Source: Polynucleobacter paludilacus (GTDB lineage Bacteria; Pseudomonadota; Gammaproteobacteria; Burkholderiales; Burkholderiaceae). From it: DNA of 64,000 nucleotides. The notes under the pieces are model-generated. The model was given only the letters and a program-made list of their open reading frames with translations. It did no database searches and was not told the origin of the DNA. A program made the position numbers and the translations under genes. Shown one piece after another: positions 52,116-60,363 of this stretch (positions within the stretch are counted from its first letter, which is position 1; the number at the start of each line of letters is the position of its first letter). Location of the stretch: NCBI RefSeq assembly GCF_018687595.1, contig NZ_CP061298.1, positions 310,001-374,000 of the forward strand. The letters run 5' to 3'.

Positions 52116-53453
52116 ATGGGTGAGATGCATCGGGTTGTCATCGTTGGCGGCGGCGCGGGGGGTTTAGAGCTGGCCACCAAGCTAGGTGATCGTTACGCCT
52201 CACGCAATAGCAGCGGCAAAAAAGTGAGTGTGACCCTGGTTGATCGCAACCGTACGCATATCTGGAAGCCCAAGCTGCACGAGATTGCTGCAGGCAGTAT
52301 GGACCTGGGTGATCAAGAGCTCGACTATATTGCCCAAGCCCATTGGCATCATTTTTCATTCCGACTAGGAGAGCTAGTCAATATCGATCGTAGTCAGCAG
52401 AAAATTCAGATTTCGGCATTCATTGATGAGTCAGGTGAGCTGGTTACTCCGGAGCAATGGATTCCATACGACACCCTCATCATTGCGATTGGTAGTCTCA
52501 CGAATGATTTTGGTACGCCGGGCGTTGAGCAATACACTATCCGTTTGGAGTCACAGACCGATGCTAAGCGCTTTCATTTAAAGATGATCAATGCCTGCTT
52601 GCGTGCTCAAACCCAGACTACACCTTTGCTACCAGGTCAGCTCCATGTGGCCATTATTGGTGCAGGTGCTACGGGGGTGGAGTTAGCCGCTGAATTGCAT
52701 CGTACAACTAGAGCAGTGATCTCGTACGGTTTAGATCGTGTGGATCCCAATAAAGACCTCAAAGTGATTTTGGTTGAAGCCGCCCCCAGAATTTTGCCAG
52801 CACTCTCAGACCGTATTTCTCATGCGGCAGAAAATCTATTGAGTGATCTTGGTGTAGAGGTAATGACCAATGCTAAGGTTGAAAAAATACTACCCCAGAA
52901 AATTTGTCTTACCAATGGCACAGAAATTCCTGCTGAATTAATTGTTTGGGCTGCAGGAGTCAAGGCGCCCGCATTCTTAAAAGATTTTGGTGGGCTTGAA
53001 ACTAATAATAGCAATCAACTCGTCGTACTACCTACTTTACAAACTACGCGCGATCCCCATATTTTTGCGATGGGTGACTGTGCAGCATGTCCTTGGCCAG
53101 AAGCTAAAACAGGTCTTGGCACGATCGTGCCGCCCAGAGCGCAAGCTGCTCATCAACAAGCCTCCCATATGTTTAAAGAGATGGAAGGCATCATTGCTGG
53201 TAAGCAGCTGAGAGCCTATCACTATCGTGATTTTGGCTCGCTCGTTTCTTTGGGGGAATATAGCAGTGTGGGTAGCATGATGGGAGGCTTGATCGGAGGC
53301 AGCTTGATGGTAGAGGGCCTTTTTGCCAAACTCATGTATTTAAGTCTCTATAAATTACATCAGCTGGCGCTCCATGGTTGGGTGAAGGTAACCCTCGATA
53401 CGATCAGTAGATTGATCCACCGTCGTACTGATTCGATTGTCAAATTACATTAG
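52116..53453 (+). CDS. ndh: type II NADH dehydrogenase (NDH-2)
   Basis: A 445-residue flavoprotein. The first Rossmann motif VVIVGGGAGGLELATKLG is near residue 8, the second IIGAGATGVELAAELHR near residue 180, and the FAD-contacting FAMGDCAACP near residue 310. The C-terminal region carries hydrophobic amphipathic helices for membrane contact (SLMVEGLFAKLMYLSLYKLHQLALHGWVKV). It transfers electrons from NADH to quinone without proton pumping. GGAG at 52104-52107 gives the start. Confidence 0.92.
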   Translation: MGEMHRVVIVGGGAGGLELATKLGDRYASRNSSGKKVSVTLVDRNRTHIWKPKLHEIAAGSMDLGDQELDYIAQAHWHHFSFRLGELVNIDRSQQKIQISAFIDESGELVTPEQWIPYDTLIIAIGSLTNDFGTPGVEQYTIRLESQTDAKRFHLKMINACLRAQTQTTPLLPGQLHVAIIGAGATGVELAAELHRTTRAVISYGLDRVDPNKDLKVILVEAAPRILPALSDRISHAAENLLSDLGVEVMTNAKVEKILPQKICLTNGTEIPAELIVWAAGVKAPAFLKDFGGLETNNSNQLVVLPTLQTTRDPHIFAMGDCAACPWPEAKTGLGTIVPPRAQAAHQQASHMFKEMEGIIAGKQLRAYHYRDFGSLVSLGEYSSVGSMMGGLIGGSLMVEGLFAKLMYLSLYKLHQLALHGWVKVTLDTISRLIHRRTDSIVKLH

Positions 53454-53466
53454 GTTTAAGGTCGGC

Positions 53467-54168
53467 ATGAAACTCAATTCAGCATATCTTCTTGCAACAA
53501 GTTTTTTAGTATTGGCTACGAATGCGTTTGCACAAACTCCAAAGTACGAGGTGAGTGTTAGCCATCTACGTAATGAGCGCTATTGTGAAGTTCTATATGG
53601 CAACCGAGATTGGCTGAGCCTGAAGATCAAGGTATTTAGTACCGAGGGTCTCAATGAATGTCCGGAGAATTTGTGGAAGGGCGTGACAGAAAAAACGATT
53701 ACTGATAGGCATTCAGCGTCATTTGTGAAACTCAATGGCCCGCGTTACTGGACTATCGACGGCATTATGGCTTCCGGTGCCGATACTATAAATCATAAGC
53801 GAGAAAATTTTGGTGGCGTTGAAATGAACTTGAGGGCAGTCATTGATATTAATCTCTGGCAGCTTTTCAGATCAGGCCATTACAAAGCAACACCTGTTTC
53901 ACGAGAGACCAAGTGGATCTATCAAGCCGGAAAAGAAGTGTATGAACTCGTTTCACCAGAGGGTCAAACCTATGTCATGCAGTCGTATTCTCAAATTGTG
54001 AATCCTACGTTGACCATGAAAGATCTTCCCACTCTGGGGGCGCAGTTGAAGCTACCAAAGGGGTGGACTTATCAAACCCGATTCCTAAAAGAGGATCTCA
54101 ATCTCGAGGCTAATGGAACGGCTTATGTTCTTCAGGACAACTTAGAGAATAGCTACCAAAGAAAATAG
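53467..54168 (+). CDS. hypothetical exported protein
   Basis: A 233-residue protein with a signal peptide (MKLNSAYLLATSFLVLATNA, with cleavage near AFA-QT). The mature region contains ERYCEVLYGNR, a Trp/Tyr-rich middle (WTIDGIMASGADT) and VYELVSPEGQTYVMQSYSQIV. It contains Cys residues at the N-terminal part of the mature protein. It is probably periplasmic or secreted, and follows ndh by 13 bases. No family is recognised. The ATG at 53467 is preferred to the in-frame TTG at 53437. Confidence 0.7.
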   Translation: MKLNSAYLLATSFLVLATNAFAQTPKYEVSVSHLRNERYCEVLYGNRDWLSLKIKVFSTEGLNECPENLWKGVTEKTITDRHSASFVKLNGPRYWTIDGIMASGADTINHKRENFGGVEMNLRAVIDINLWQLFRSGHYKATPVSRETKWIYQAGKEVYELVSPEGQTYVMQSYSQIVNPTLTMKDLPTLGAQLKLPKGWTYQTRFLKEDLNLEANGTAYVLQDNLENSYQRK

Positions 54169-54173
54169 GGGTC

Positions 54174-54998
54174 CTAGGGAAATGCCCATGTCACGTTCAG
54201 CAAGTTTTGGAAGGGGGTTGGCTGTATCGCCATTGGCCCTAAGAATGGATGAATGTACAGAACTAAAAAGTACAAGACGCCAACAATCGTGAGCCCCAAA
54301 AATAGAATGAGTACTGAATGAATTTCTCGAGACTTCATTTCAAATAAGCAGGAGAAAAACAGAAAGACAAGAGCGCTACTTACTAAGCCTACCCATGCTG
54401 GAGGATCTAATGCGAACTTGGCGTTGTACACACGGCTTCTCCGTAACTCAGCAGAATCGGTGATCAAGCGCAGCATCTGTTGGTGGGCATTAATTTCTCC
54501 AGCAGTCTTAGGCTGATAGCGAATAATATTGCCCTCAATTTTCAGGAACTTCTGATAACTATCAATGCTAAATTGATCTTTGCTTAAGAGGGGCCAATCT
54601 TCCTCTATGATTGAGTGTGTGTAGTCACGAATATTAGCTTTACCAGCCTTATCAATCTCAGGCGGAAATGCCGAGTACAGGCGATAAATATTATTTAAAT
54701 TACTTGCTTCTTTAGTGACGGCATCATTTACGCTGTTGTAGTTTTGCCAAACCAGCACAGTAATGAATGCAAAGACAAGACTAAACACTACGCCCATGGC
54801 GTTATAGATATAGCCAGCGTAGGCAGAGTGATCCCGATTAAATAAATATCTTTGGAAAATAACCTGAAATAGGTAATAAAACACAAAACAAACAGAAAGC
54901 ACCAGCACTACTAAAGCTAGCCTGAGGCCAAGGTCGGATAAGCCCAGCAAGAGGCGCAAGAGGGGCAAATTTAAGGGAAGATTGAGATCTAGGTTCAT
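54174..54998 (-). CDS. DUF4239-type bestrophin-like membrane protein
   Basis: A 274-residue protein with four predicted helices, at about residues 25-47, 66-86, 180-200 and 210-235. The middle cytoplasmic or periplasmic region includes VTKEASNLNNIYRLYSAFPPEIDKAGKANIRDYT. This layout is that of DUF4239 proteins, which resemble bestrophin channels. Ion transport is inferred from family resemblance only. Confidence 0.75.
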   Translation of the reverse strand: MNLDLNLPLNLPLLRLLLGLSDLGLRLALVVLVLSVCFVFYYLFQVIFQRYLFNRDHSAYAGYIYNAMGVVFSLVFAFITVLVWQNYNSVNDAVTKEASNLNNIYRLYSAFPPEIDKAGKANIRDYTHSIIEEDWPLLSKDQFSIDSYQKFLKIEGNIIRYQPKTAGEINAHQQMLRLITDSAELRRSRVYNAKFALDPPAWVGLVSSALVFLFFSCLFEMKSREIHSVLILFLGLTIVGVLYFLVLYIHPFLGPMAIQPTPFQNLLNVTWAFP

Positions 54999-55059
54999 TT
55001 ATGGGCGGGTATTCTATTTAATTAGTGTAATGAACATTGCCAACAGTAGCTAGAGCTAT

Positions 55060-56115
55060 TTAGGGATTGTCTTGGCTTGAGCCCACTCGCTTTTGCTCGG
55101 CTAACACATAGGCTTTGCAAGCTTCGCCTGCAGGTCTCGCGCAGACAATATCTTGGGTATCCATTCTGTAGTCGAGTAGCTTCTGTAAGCGCAGGATATC
55201 GCCATCAGCGCCAAAGTGGGGCAGCCACGCTCCCCAGAAGAACCCGAGGTCCTCAAGTCCTTCAATCAACTTCACTGAGTCTGGATGATGAATTGGGATG
55301 TCAATATAGATTACAGGCGCTTGAAGCGATTCGGACTGCTTAATCTGATCCCGAACATCATCAATGACATCGTAGCCATCAACCCGAATATGGAGATATT
55401 CAACTGCGCCAGCACGAGTGCTAGATGCCGCGATACTGCCTTTATTGCTTGGCGCATTCTTGGTACTAGAATCTCCTATTGTCCTTGGTAATCCCAAATT
55501 GGCATTGAGAGACTCAAAAAAAGCATGATGATGTTGGGGTAAGAAGACCTCAAGCGGTTTATTTTTGACCAAGGGTATAAAGAAGGGAATGAGTGAGTGC
55601 CTCACTTCGGCAATATTGTTCAAACCTTCCATATGAACACTACTGGGTTGCCCATTAATCAGTAAGCCTGTCTCATATCCGCCAGTCGCAATGATTTCAT
55701 CCTGACTAAAGGGGTGGTTGGTTACACAAGCAGACCAATACCCTGGGATCCCGAGTTTGATTGCTTCCTGATGTCTGACTTTGGATAGCCGGTCTGAGAT
55801 GTGGTGTCCGCGATAGCCAGGATCTACCAAGAGCTTGCCGGCTTCAGGAATGGGGTCACCGGGCTCGTCGAAGCTCAAAGCACAATGACCGATGAGTTCG
55901 CCCCCCTTAGGGTCAAGTGCAATCACCGAATGTAGTAGTCCTTCATTGAGGGCGGTACCCATTTTTTGGGGGTCATACAGAATTGGGTTGGGGTAGCTTG
56001 ACCCATAGCAGCGATAGACGCATTGCACGAGGCCTTCAGTATCCTTGGGCTCCATTTTGCGGATTTCAAGCTGAAGCGTCTCTGGGCTGGGGTTTGATGG
56101 GTCGTTTGCGCTCAT
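55060..56115 (-). CDS. GNAT-family N-acetyltransferase
   Basis: A 351-residue protein. Residues 10-170 form a GNAT domain with a recognisable acetyl-CoA core: LIGHCALSFDEPGDPIPEAGKLLVDPGYRGHHISDRLSKVRHQEA, where RGHHIS is the usual R/Q-x-x-G-x-G/A equivalent, slightly changed. The C-terminal half (170-351) resembles a second, degenerate domain, ending in GVEC-like AGEACKAYVLAEQKR. Substrate is unknown. No neighbour gives a hint. Confidence 0.8.
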   Translation of the reverse strand: MSANDPSNPSPETLQLEIRKMEPKDTEGLVQCVYRCYGSSYPNPILYDPQKMGTALNEGLLHSVIALDPKGGELIGHCALSFDEPGDPIPEAGKLLVDPGYRGHHISDRLSKVRHQEAIKLGIPGYWSACVTNHPFSQDEIIATGGYETGLLINGQPSSVHMEGLNNIAEVRHSLIPFFIPLVKNKPLEVFLPQHHHAFFESLNANLGLPRTIGDSSTKNAPSNKGSIAASSTRAGAVEYLHIRVDGYDVIDDVRDQIKQSESLQAPVIYIDIPIHHPDSVKLIEGLEDLGFFWGAWLPHFGADGDILRLQKLLDYRMDTQDIVCARPAGEACKAYVLAEQKRVGSSQDNP

Positions 56116-56203
56116 AGAAATATTCTAAGCGAATAAATTTGTTAGTATGGTCTCGATACCGAGTCGTTCCTTTAAGCGTAATTTAAATAGTCAATATATT
56201 GTT

Positions 56204-56305
56204 ATGTCAACCATCTCCCAAAAATTGATTCGCTTTAAGTATCGCCTCCTAGTTTTAGTGGGGGCTCTCTGCTTGGTTGCTTGCTCTGCCCCATCACCCA
56301 ATTAA
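56204..56305 (+). CDS. small lipoprotein, 33 residues
   Basis: A short frame that reads as a complete lipoprotein signal: basic N terminus (KLIRFKYR), hydrophobic helix LLVLVGALCL, then the lipobox LVAC with Cys27, followed by only seven residues. Its size and form are those of entericidin or LptM-like peptides. LptM-type proteins help LptD assembly and also occur next to lysA. No ribosome site is obvious before the ATG (GTT-ATG). It is a small gene that a length filter would miss. Confidence 0.55.
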   Translation: MSTISQKLIRFKYRLLVLVGALCLVACSAPSPN

Positions 56306-56424
56306 CGGCTACTCACCGATAGTGATTAACTTACTTTCACAGTTCTTAACCTTGTCTAAATCGCCTGGTGCTATACCGGCATCGCCAGCAGTCTTGATTC
56401 ATTGATGAAAACAGGGCCTCGGGT

Positions 56425-57108
56425 ATGACTTCCCAATTTTTGGGTTTCAAACCCGAAGCGCTTCAGCTTTTAGAGGCGCTAACTGAAAATCAAAATCGTG
56501 TCTGGTTCGCTGAGCATCGTGAAGAATATGAGCAGTATGTTCGTGAACCTATGAAAGCATTTACTGAAGCACTTTCTGAGGCACTCGCAAAAAGAGATAT
56601 TCCACTCTGGGGAGACCCCAAAAAATCCTTGTACCGGATTAACCGTGATGCCAGGTTCTCCAATGCTAAGCATCCCTACAATATGCACGCCAGCGGCTTA
56701 TTTACACGAACTGGTGATAAGCATTCATCAGGCGTTTTATATTTTCGTCTTGATCCTTTGGGTAGCAGAGTTGCGGCAGGATATCTACAGCCTGAAAGTC
56801 ATGTGCTCAAAAAATTACGTTTAGGAATTGTGAATCATCCGCAGGCTTGGCTAGCAATTGAGAAGACCTTGAAGAAAAAAGGCTACGCCTTAGATTATTC
56901 CCATAGCCTGGCTCGTATTCCTCGGGGTATCGAAGATATTCCAAGTGAAGTGGAAAGTGCTGTCAAGCTTAAAGGCTGGATTGTGCGCAAACAATTACCA
57001 CGCTCAAGTATTTGCTCCAAAGCGCTCTTAAAAGAGGTCGCCAGCTTTGCTTCAGATCTGTTACCCCTTCTGAGTTTTGGATGGCATGCCTTAGAGGCGG
57101 CGCCGTAA
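56425..57108 (+). CDS. DUF2461 family protein
   Basis: A 227-residue protein. It begins FLGFKPEALQLLEALTENQNRVWFAEHREEYEQYVREPMKAF (cited in part), then the family's RDARFSNAKHPYNMHASGLF. Both regions match the DUF2461/TIGR02453 family, thought to contain a zinc- or metal-binding or nucleic-acid-related fold with no proven role. It has no membrane segment. Confidence 0.85.
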   Translation: MTSQFLGFKPEALQLLEALTENQNRVWFAEHREEYEQYVREPMKAFTEALSEALAKRDIPLWGDPKKSLYRINRDARFSNAKHPYNMHASGLFTRTGDKHSSGVLYFRLDPLGSRVAAGYLQPESHVLKKLRLGIVNHPQAWLAIEKTLKKKGYALDYSHSLARIPRGIEDIPSEVESAVKLKGWIVRKQLPRSSICSKALLKEVASFASDLLPLLSFGWHALEAAP

Positions 57109-57142
57109 ATCATTTGCTCATTTATGGTCTATTATTTAGATC

Positions 57143-57997
57143 ATGCCTAAGCCTTTAAATCTCCATTTACCGATTCAGCCTGCTGGTTCTGCGACGGATA
57201 GTCAGGGGCAAATACTGGACGTGCCTAAGCAGTTAAGTGCATTGGTTTTGAATATTGCCAATCACATTGAGACTAAGAAGCTGAAGTCTCTACCAGTTAT
57301 TTCATTGGCGCCCTTGACGGTACGCCTACCTTCGGCGGGCGCGGCAGTCATTTTTCGCTTTGGCTGTGTTGTCTTATTCGCCGCCAGTGAGAGTGATCGG
57401 GAGTGGTTGCTTGAACTTCTAAGCCCATTTTGCTCTGGCATGATGGACAACTTCTTAGAAGACTCTGTCAGAATTTTGATTGATCCAGCGCATCCCGAAG
57501 GTCCCGATGGGGATGATATTTACTTAAAAACACCGGATTTGGACCGCATCAAAATTGTGGCAGAGATCTTAGCCAAATCCAATCAAATTGATTTTTTAGA
57601 GAGTCGACTCAGTAGTGAGTTCGATAAGATTGAGCCACTAGCCTTGGACTTAGTGGATGACGGTGCGTTCTCAGTCAATACCCGTAATCTCATGAAAACC
57701 GTTGGCACCATGTTGCTCGCTGAGCAGCGCATGGCGAATCGTGGGGATGTTACCGATCGCTTTAATTCTTTGCTGACGAATCCAGATCTGGTCTTATTGC
57801 ATGCCCGTCTCGAAGATGAATATGAGCTGACGGAGCGTTCTTTACTGATTGAGCATAAGTTATCTACGATTGGAAGAACTGCAACCACCTTATTAGAGAC
57901 GATGCGTTACTCGAGCTCTCATAAGGTGGAGATCTACATTTTGATATTGATCTTTATAGAGCTCTTACTTTCCGTATACGGTTATTTCTTTCACTAA
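57143..57997 (+). CDS. DUF155/RMD1-family membrane-tethered protein
   Basis: A 284-residue protein. The N-terminal and middle parts (VIFRFGCVVLFAASESDREWLLELL) match the YagE/RMD1 (DUF155) family, and the C terminus ends with a helix, HKVEIYILILIFIELLLSVYGYF, near residue 265-280. In eukaryotes members (RMND1) sit in mitochondria and affect translation. The bacterial role is unknown. It is 35 bases after the DUF2461 gene. Confidence 0.8.
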   Translation: MPKPLNLHLPIQPAGSATDSQGQILDVPKQLSALVLNIANHIETKKLKSLPVISLAPLTVRLPSAGAAVIFRFGCVVLFAASESDREWLLELLSPFCSGMMDNFLEDSVRILIDPAHPEGPDGDDIYLKTPDLDRIKIVAEILAKSNQIDFLESRLSSEFDKIEPLALDLVDDGAFSVNTRNLMKTVGTMLLAEQRMANRGDVTDRFNSLLTNPDLVLLHARLEDEYELTERSLLIEHKLSTIGRTATTLLETMRYSSSHKVEIYILILIFIELLLSVYGYFFH

Positions 57998-58021
57998 GAT
58001 TACTTTTTTAAGGAGCACTTT

Positions 58022-58420
58022 ATGCACGCTTATCTCTACACTGCATTCATTACTCTTTTAACTGTGGCTTTATTGTTTGGCGTTACTTTTAATGTGGGTC
58101 GAGCACGCGGTAAATACCAAATTAAAGCTCCCGCCACCACTGGTCATGAGATGTTTGAGCGAGCCTACCGTATTCAGCTCAACACCATTGAAAATGTGCT
58201 TATGTTTTTGCCTGCGCTATGGCTATACGCCATTTTCATTGGCGATAAGGGTGCAGGAGATTCTGGCATGATTTGGTTGGTGAGTCGCATTTGGTATGCA
58301 ATCGCCTATCAAACGAATCCTGCCAAGCGAGGCTATGGCTTTCTGATTTCGCTCTTGGTGATTGCCGGGCTATGGTTGGGTGCTGCTTATGGCATCTGCG
58401 GGGCATACTTCAAAGTCTAG
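58022..58420 (+). CDS. MAPEG-family membrane protein
   Basis: A 132-residue protein with four predicted helices. It has the MAPEG pattern FERAYRIQLNTIENVLMFLPALWLYA near residues 42-66 and the Arg/Tyr-rich loop SRIWYAIAYQTNP. Eukaryotic relatives are membrane glutathione transferases and eicosanoid enzymes. Bacterial members are poorly characterised. The ATG follows TAAGGAGC at 58009-58016, a strong ribosome site. Confidence 0.83.
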   Translation: MHAYLYTAFITLLTVALLFGVTFNVGRARGKYQIKAPATTGHEMFERAYRIQLNTIENVLMFLPALWLYAIFIGDKGAGDSGMIWLVSRIWYAIAYQTNPAKRGYGFLISLLVIAGLWLGAAYGICGAYFKV

Positions 58421-58434
58421 TTGCTAATCGTAAT

Positions 58435-58863
58435 ATGAAAACCTGGCGAATGCAGCGTAACTGCGCACTGACACCGAAACAGCTCTTTCAGTTTTATGCT
58501 GTGCTGGTATTTTTCTCACTACTAGTGGGGATAGGATTTTTGCTCGCAGGTGTCTGGGTGATCATGATCTTTACCTGTATTGAGTTGTGTGCACTGACAC
58601 TGGGTTTTTTAATCTACGCGCGCCATGCCCTCGACTATGAAGAGATTCAGATCAATGGTACGGTTCTGAAGATCACTAAATTCATTGGTAGCAAGACAAA
58701 GACATACGAACTCAATAGTCGTTGGACCCAAGTATTTCTACCTAGGGATAAGCCCAAAATCTTTGTACTAAGCTCTGAGAACCAAAATATTGAACTAGGA
58801 CAGTTTGTCAGACAGGATCAGATGCCTCAAATCATCGCAGAAATTAAATCCTGCCTAGGTTAA
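58435..58863 (+). CDS. DUF2244 membrane protein
   Basis: A 142-residue protein with two adjacent membrane helices (about residues 17-37 and 40-60) and a C-terminal cytoplasmic beta-rich domain: YEEIQINGTVLKITKFIG, WTQVFLPRDKPKIFVLSSENQNIELGQFV. The DUF2244 family is often near cytochrome oxidase genes in alphaproteobacteria. I use the ATG at 58435. The longer frame upstream reads through the MAPEG gene and is not credible. Confidence 0.75.
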   Translation: MKTWRMQRNCALTPKQLFQFYAVLVFFSLLVGIGFLLAGVWVIMIFTCIELCALTLGFLIYARHALDYEEIQINGTVLKITKFIGSKTKTYELNSRWTQVFLPRDKPKIFVLSSENQNIELGQFVRQDQMPQIIAEIKSCLG

Positions 58864-59214
58864 TTAGGTCAACTTTCTGATTCGGTCGCTTTTTGAGGTT
58901 CTTTGATAAAAGCCATCTGGCTTACTCTTAACCCACTTAATAAAATTCTGCATATCGGGATGTTCTCTGATAGCTTCAGCGGTATTAAGCGCTCTAGCCA
59001 ATTCTGTTTCACTAAAGAGGGCGTGTATTTGCCGATGGCAGATGCGATGCAGATACTCAGTTGCTTTACCTCCTTTGGATTTGGGAATGAGGTGATGGGC
59101 ATCCATCTGGGTCTTTGGGATTGCTCTTTCACAAACAGGGCAAACGAAGGTTTCGACCTTTTTAATAGGGCCAAGATCAACTGCGATCATTTTTTTACGA
59201 ATCTTGCCGAGCAT
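58864..59214 (-). CDS. HNH-family endonuclease
   Basis: A 116-residue protein with an HNH domain: CPVCERAIPKTQMDAHHLIPKSKGGKATEYLHRICHRQIHALFS (in parts), with Cys-x2-Cys for zinc, the His-His-x-x-x-Lys-x-x-Gly-Gly core and Cys-His-x-x-Ile-His. The start could be ATG at 59214 or 59190. It resembles the small HNH proteins that may act in DNA cleavage. Its stop is next to that of the DUF2244 gene. Confidence 0.83.
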   Translation of the reverse strand: MLGKIRKKMIAVDLGPIKKVETFVCPVCERAIPKTQMDAHHLIPKSKGGKATEYLHRICHRQIHALFSETELARALNTAEAIREHPDMQNFIKWVKSKPDGFYQRTSKSDRIRKLT

Positions 59215-59246
59215 ATTTTTCTATTGGAAAGTATTACCCAGCGCTT

Positions 59247-59621
59247 TCACTCACTTGCTTCAAATTGCTTTAAGGTATCTAGAGGCACAGTCTTTAGCGC
59301 ATTGATATGTGTGCTCTCGAGTTTAATTTGAGGGGCGCAGTTGGCTGCTAGAGCCTCCGACCAACGACTAATACACAAACACCATTGATCACCTGGAACT
59401 AGACCAGGAAACTGATATTCCGGTCTTGGGGTAATCAGATCATTGCCTTTTTCAAGACTAAATTGCAAGAATGCTTTGGTGACAACAGCGCAGACTAAAT
59501 GTCTACCAAGATCGTTTTCATCGGTCTTGCAGCAGCCATCCCGAAAGAACCCTGTTAAGGGGTCAAAAGAGCAGGGTACTAGAGGCTCTCCTAGAACATT
59601 GAGGGCAACTTCTTTGGTCAT
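59247..59621 (-). CDS. DUF2237 family protein
   Basis: A 124-residue protein with ALNVLGEPLVPCSFDPLTGFFRDGCC, GRHLVCAVVTKAFLQFSLEKGNDL and VPGDQWCLCISRWSEALAANCAPQIKLESTH, all matching DUF2237. Many members are annotated only by that. Conserved cysteines (DGCC, WCLC) may hold a redox or metal function. The ATG at 59621 is the first after the conserved start of the family. Confidence 0.85.
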   Translation of the reverse strand: MTKEVALNVLGEPLVPCSFDPLTGFFRDGCCKTDENDLGRHLVCAVVTKAFLQFSLEKGNDLITPRPEYQFPGLVPGDQWCLCISRWSEALAANCAPQIKLESTHINALKTVPLDTLKQFEASE

Positions 59622-59776
59622 GAGGACTTTCGGTGAATTAAAGGGTCGTTTGGAATGGTCTAAGTGTAAGAAAAAATGCCTAAATTTGCTTGAAGTAGGC
59701 ATTACTGCAAGAATTGTGGGTTCGCTTCATAATTGAGGTAGATATATAAAGCCTCGAGGCTTTCAGGAGAGACGGA

Positions 59777-59920
59777 ATGATTAAGACAATTCGGATTAAA
59801 TTAGCGCGCTGGATTTTGGGACATCACTGCCCTTGCTACCAAATGGGCTATCACTCGATGGTCGATTTCCAGCAAAGAAGTGCAGATAAGCTGCAAGAAT
59901 GCAAAAAGAATAGCCATTAA
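59777..59920 (+). CDS. small hypothetical protein, 47 residues
   Basis: A short frame with CAGGAGAG (59764-59771) before its ATG, an unusually good ribosome site. The product is basic and begins with an amphipathic IRIKLARWILG helix, followed by a CPC motif and a polar tail with a third cysteine. It may attach to the membrane or bind metal. It ends 17 bases before the DUF2452 gene and may be co-transcribed. Confidence 0.5.
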   Translation: MIKTIRIKLARWILGHHCPCYQMGYHSMVDFQQRSADKLQECKKNSH

Positions 59921-59937
59921 AGCTAGCTGACCTGCCA

Positions 59938-60363
59938 ATGAGAATAGAAGATACCGACCCAGCAAGACACGCTGCCATCGAATACCCCATGGAAGTGGGG
60001 GCACCTGTCTTTGCTCCGATCAAGGTAGTTGAGGAGAAAGATAAGGCAGTTAATGTCGCTCGGCAAAATGCCAAGCTCGAGTATGACCGCATCATGGAGC
60101 AGGCAGAGGTATTAATGAAGCAGGCGCGAGCCTTGCAAGCTAGGCTAGATGCCACTGAAATGGTTCACTGTGCCAAGTTTGGTTTTAATCCCATTCATGG
60201 CAAAACCTACTACCTTTATTACGATGGCCGTAACGCAGTCAATATGCTGATTCAGAATGCGCCCAATAATTGGAGTTGCGGTATTCCGGATAACTGGTCT
60301 TATTTGATGGCAGTCAAAAAGTTGGGTGACAGTACCTGGGCTATTGTTGAAGAAGAGCAATAA
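59938..60363 (+). CDS. DUF2452 family protein
   Basis: A 141-residue protein. The middle has a coiled-coil-like stretch KLEYDRIMEQAEVLMKQARALQARLDATEMV, then FGFNPIHGKTYYLYYDGRNAVNMLIQNAPNNWSCG, which matches DUF2452. The family is conserved in many proteobacteria and bacteroidetes with unknown function. It immediately precedes, and may be coupled to, the photolyase gene. Confidence 0.82.
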   Translation: MRIEDTDPARHAAIEYPMEVGAPVFAPIKVVEEKDKAVNVARQNAKLEYDRIMEQAEVLMKQARALQARLDATEMVHCAKFGFNPIHGKTYYLYYDGRNAVNMLIQNAPNNWSCGIPDNWSYLMAVKKLGDSTWAIVEEEQ

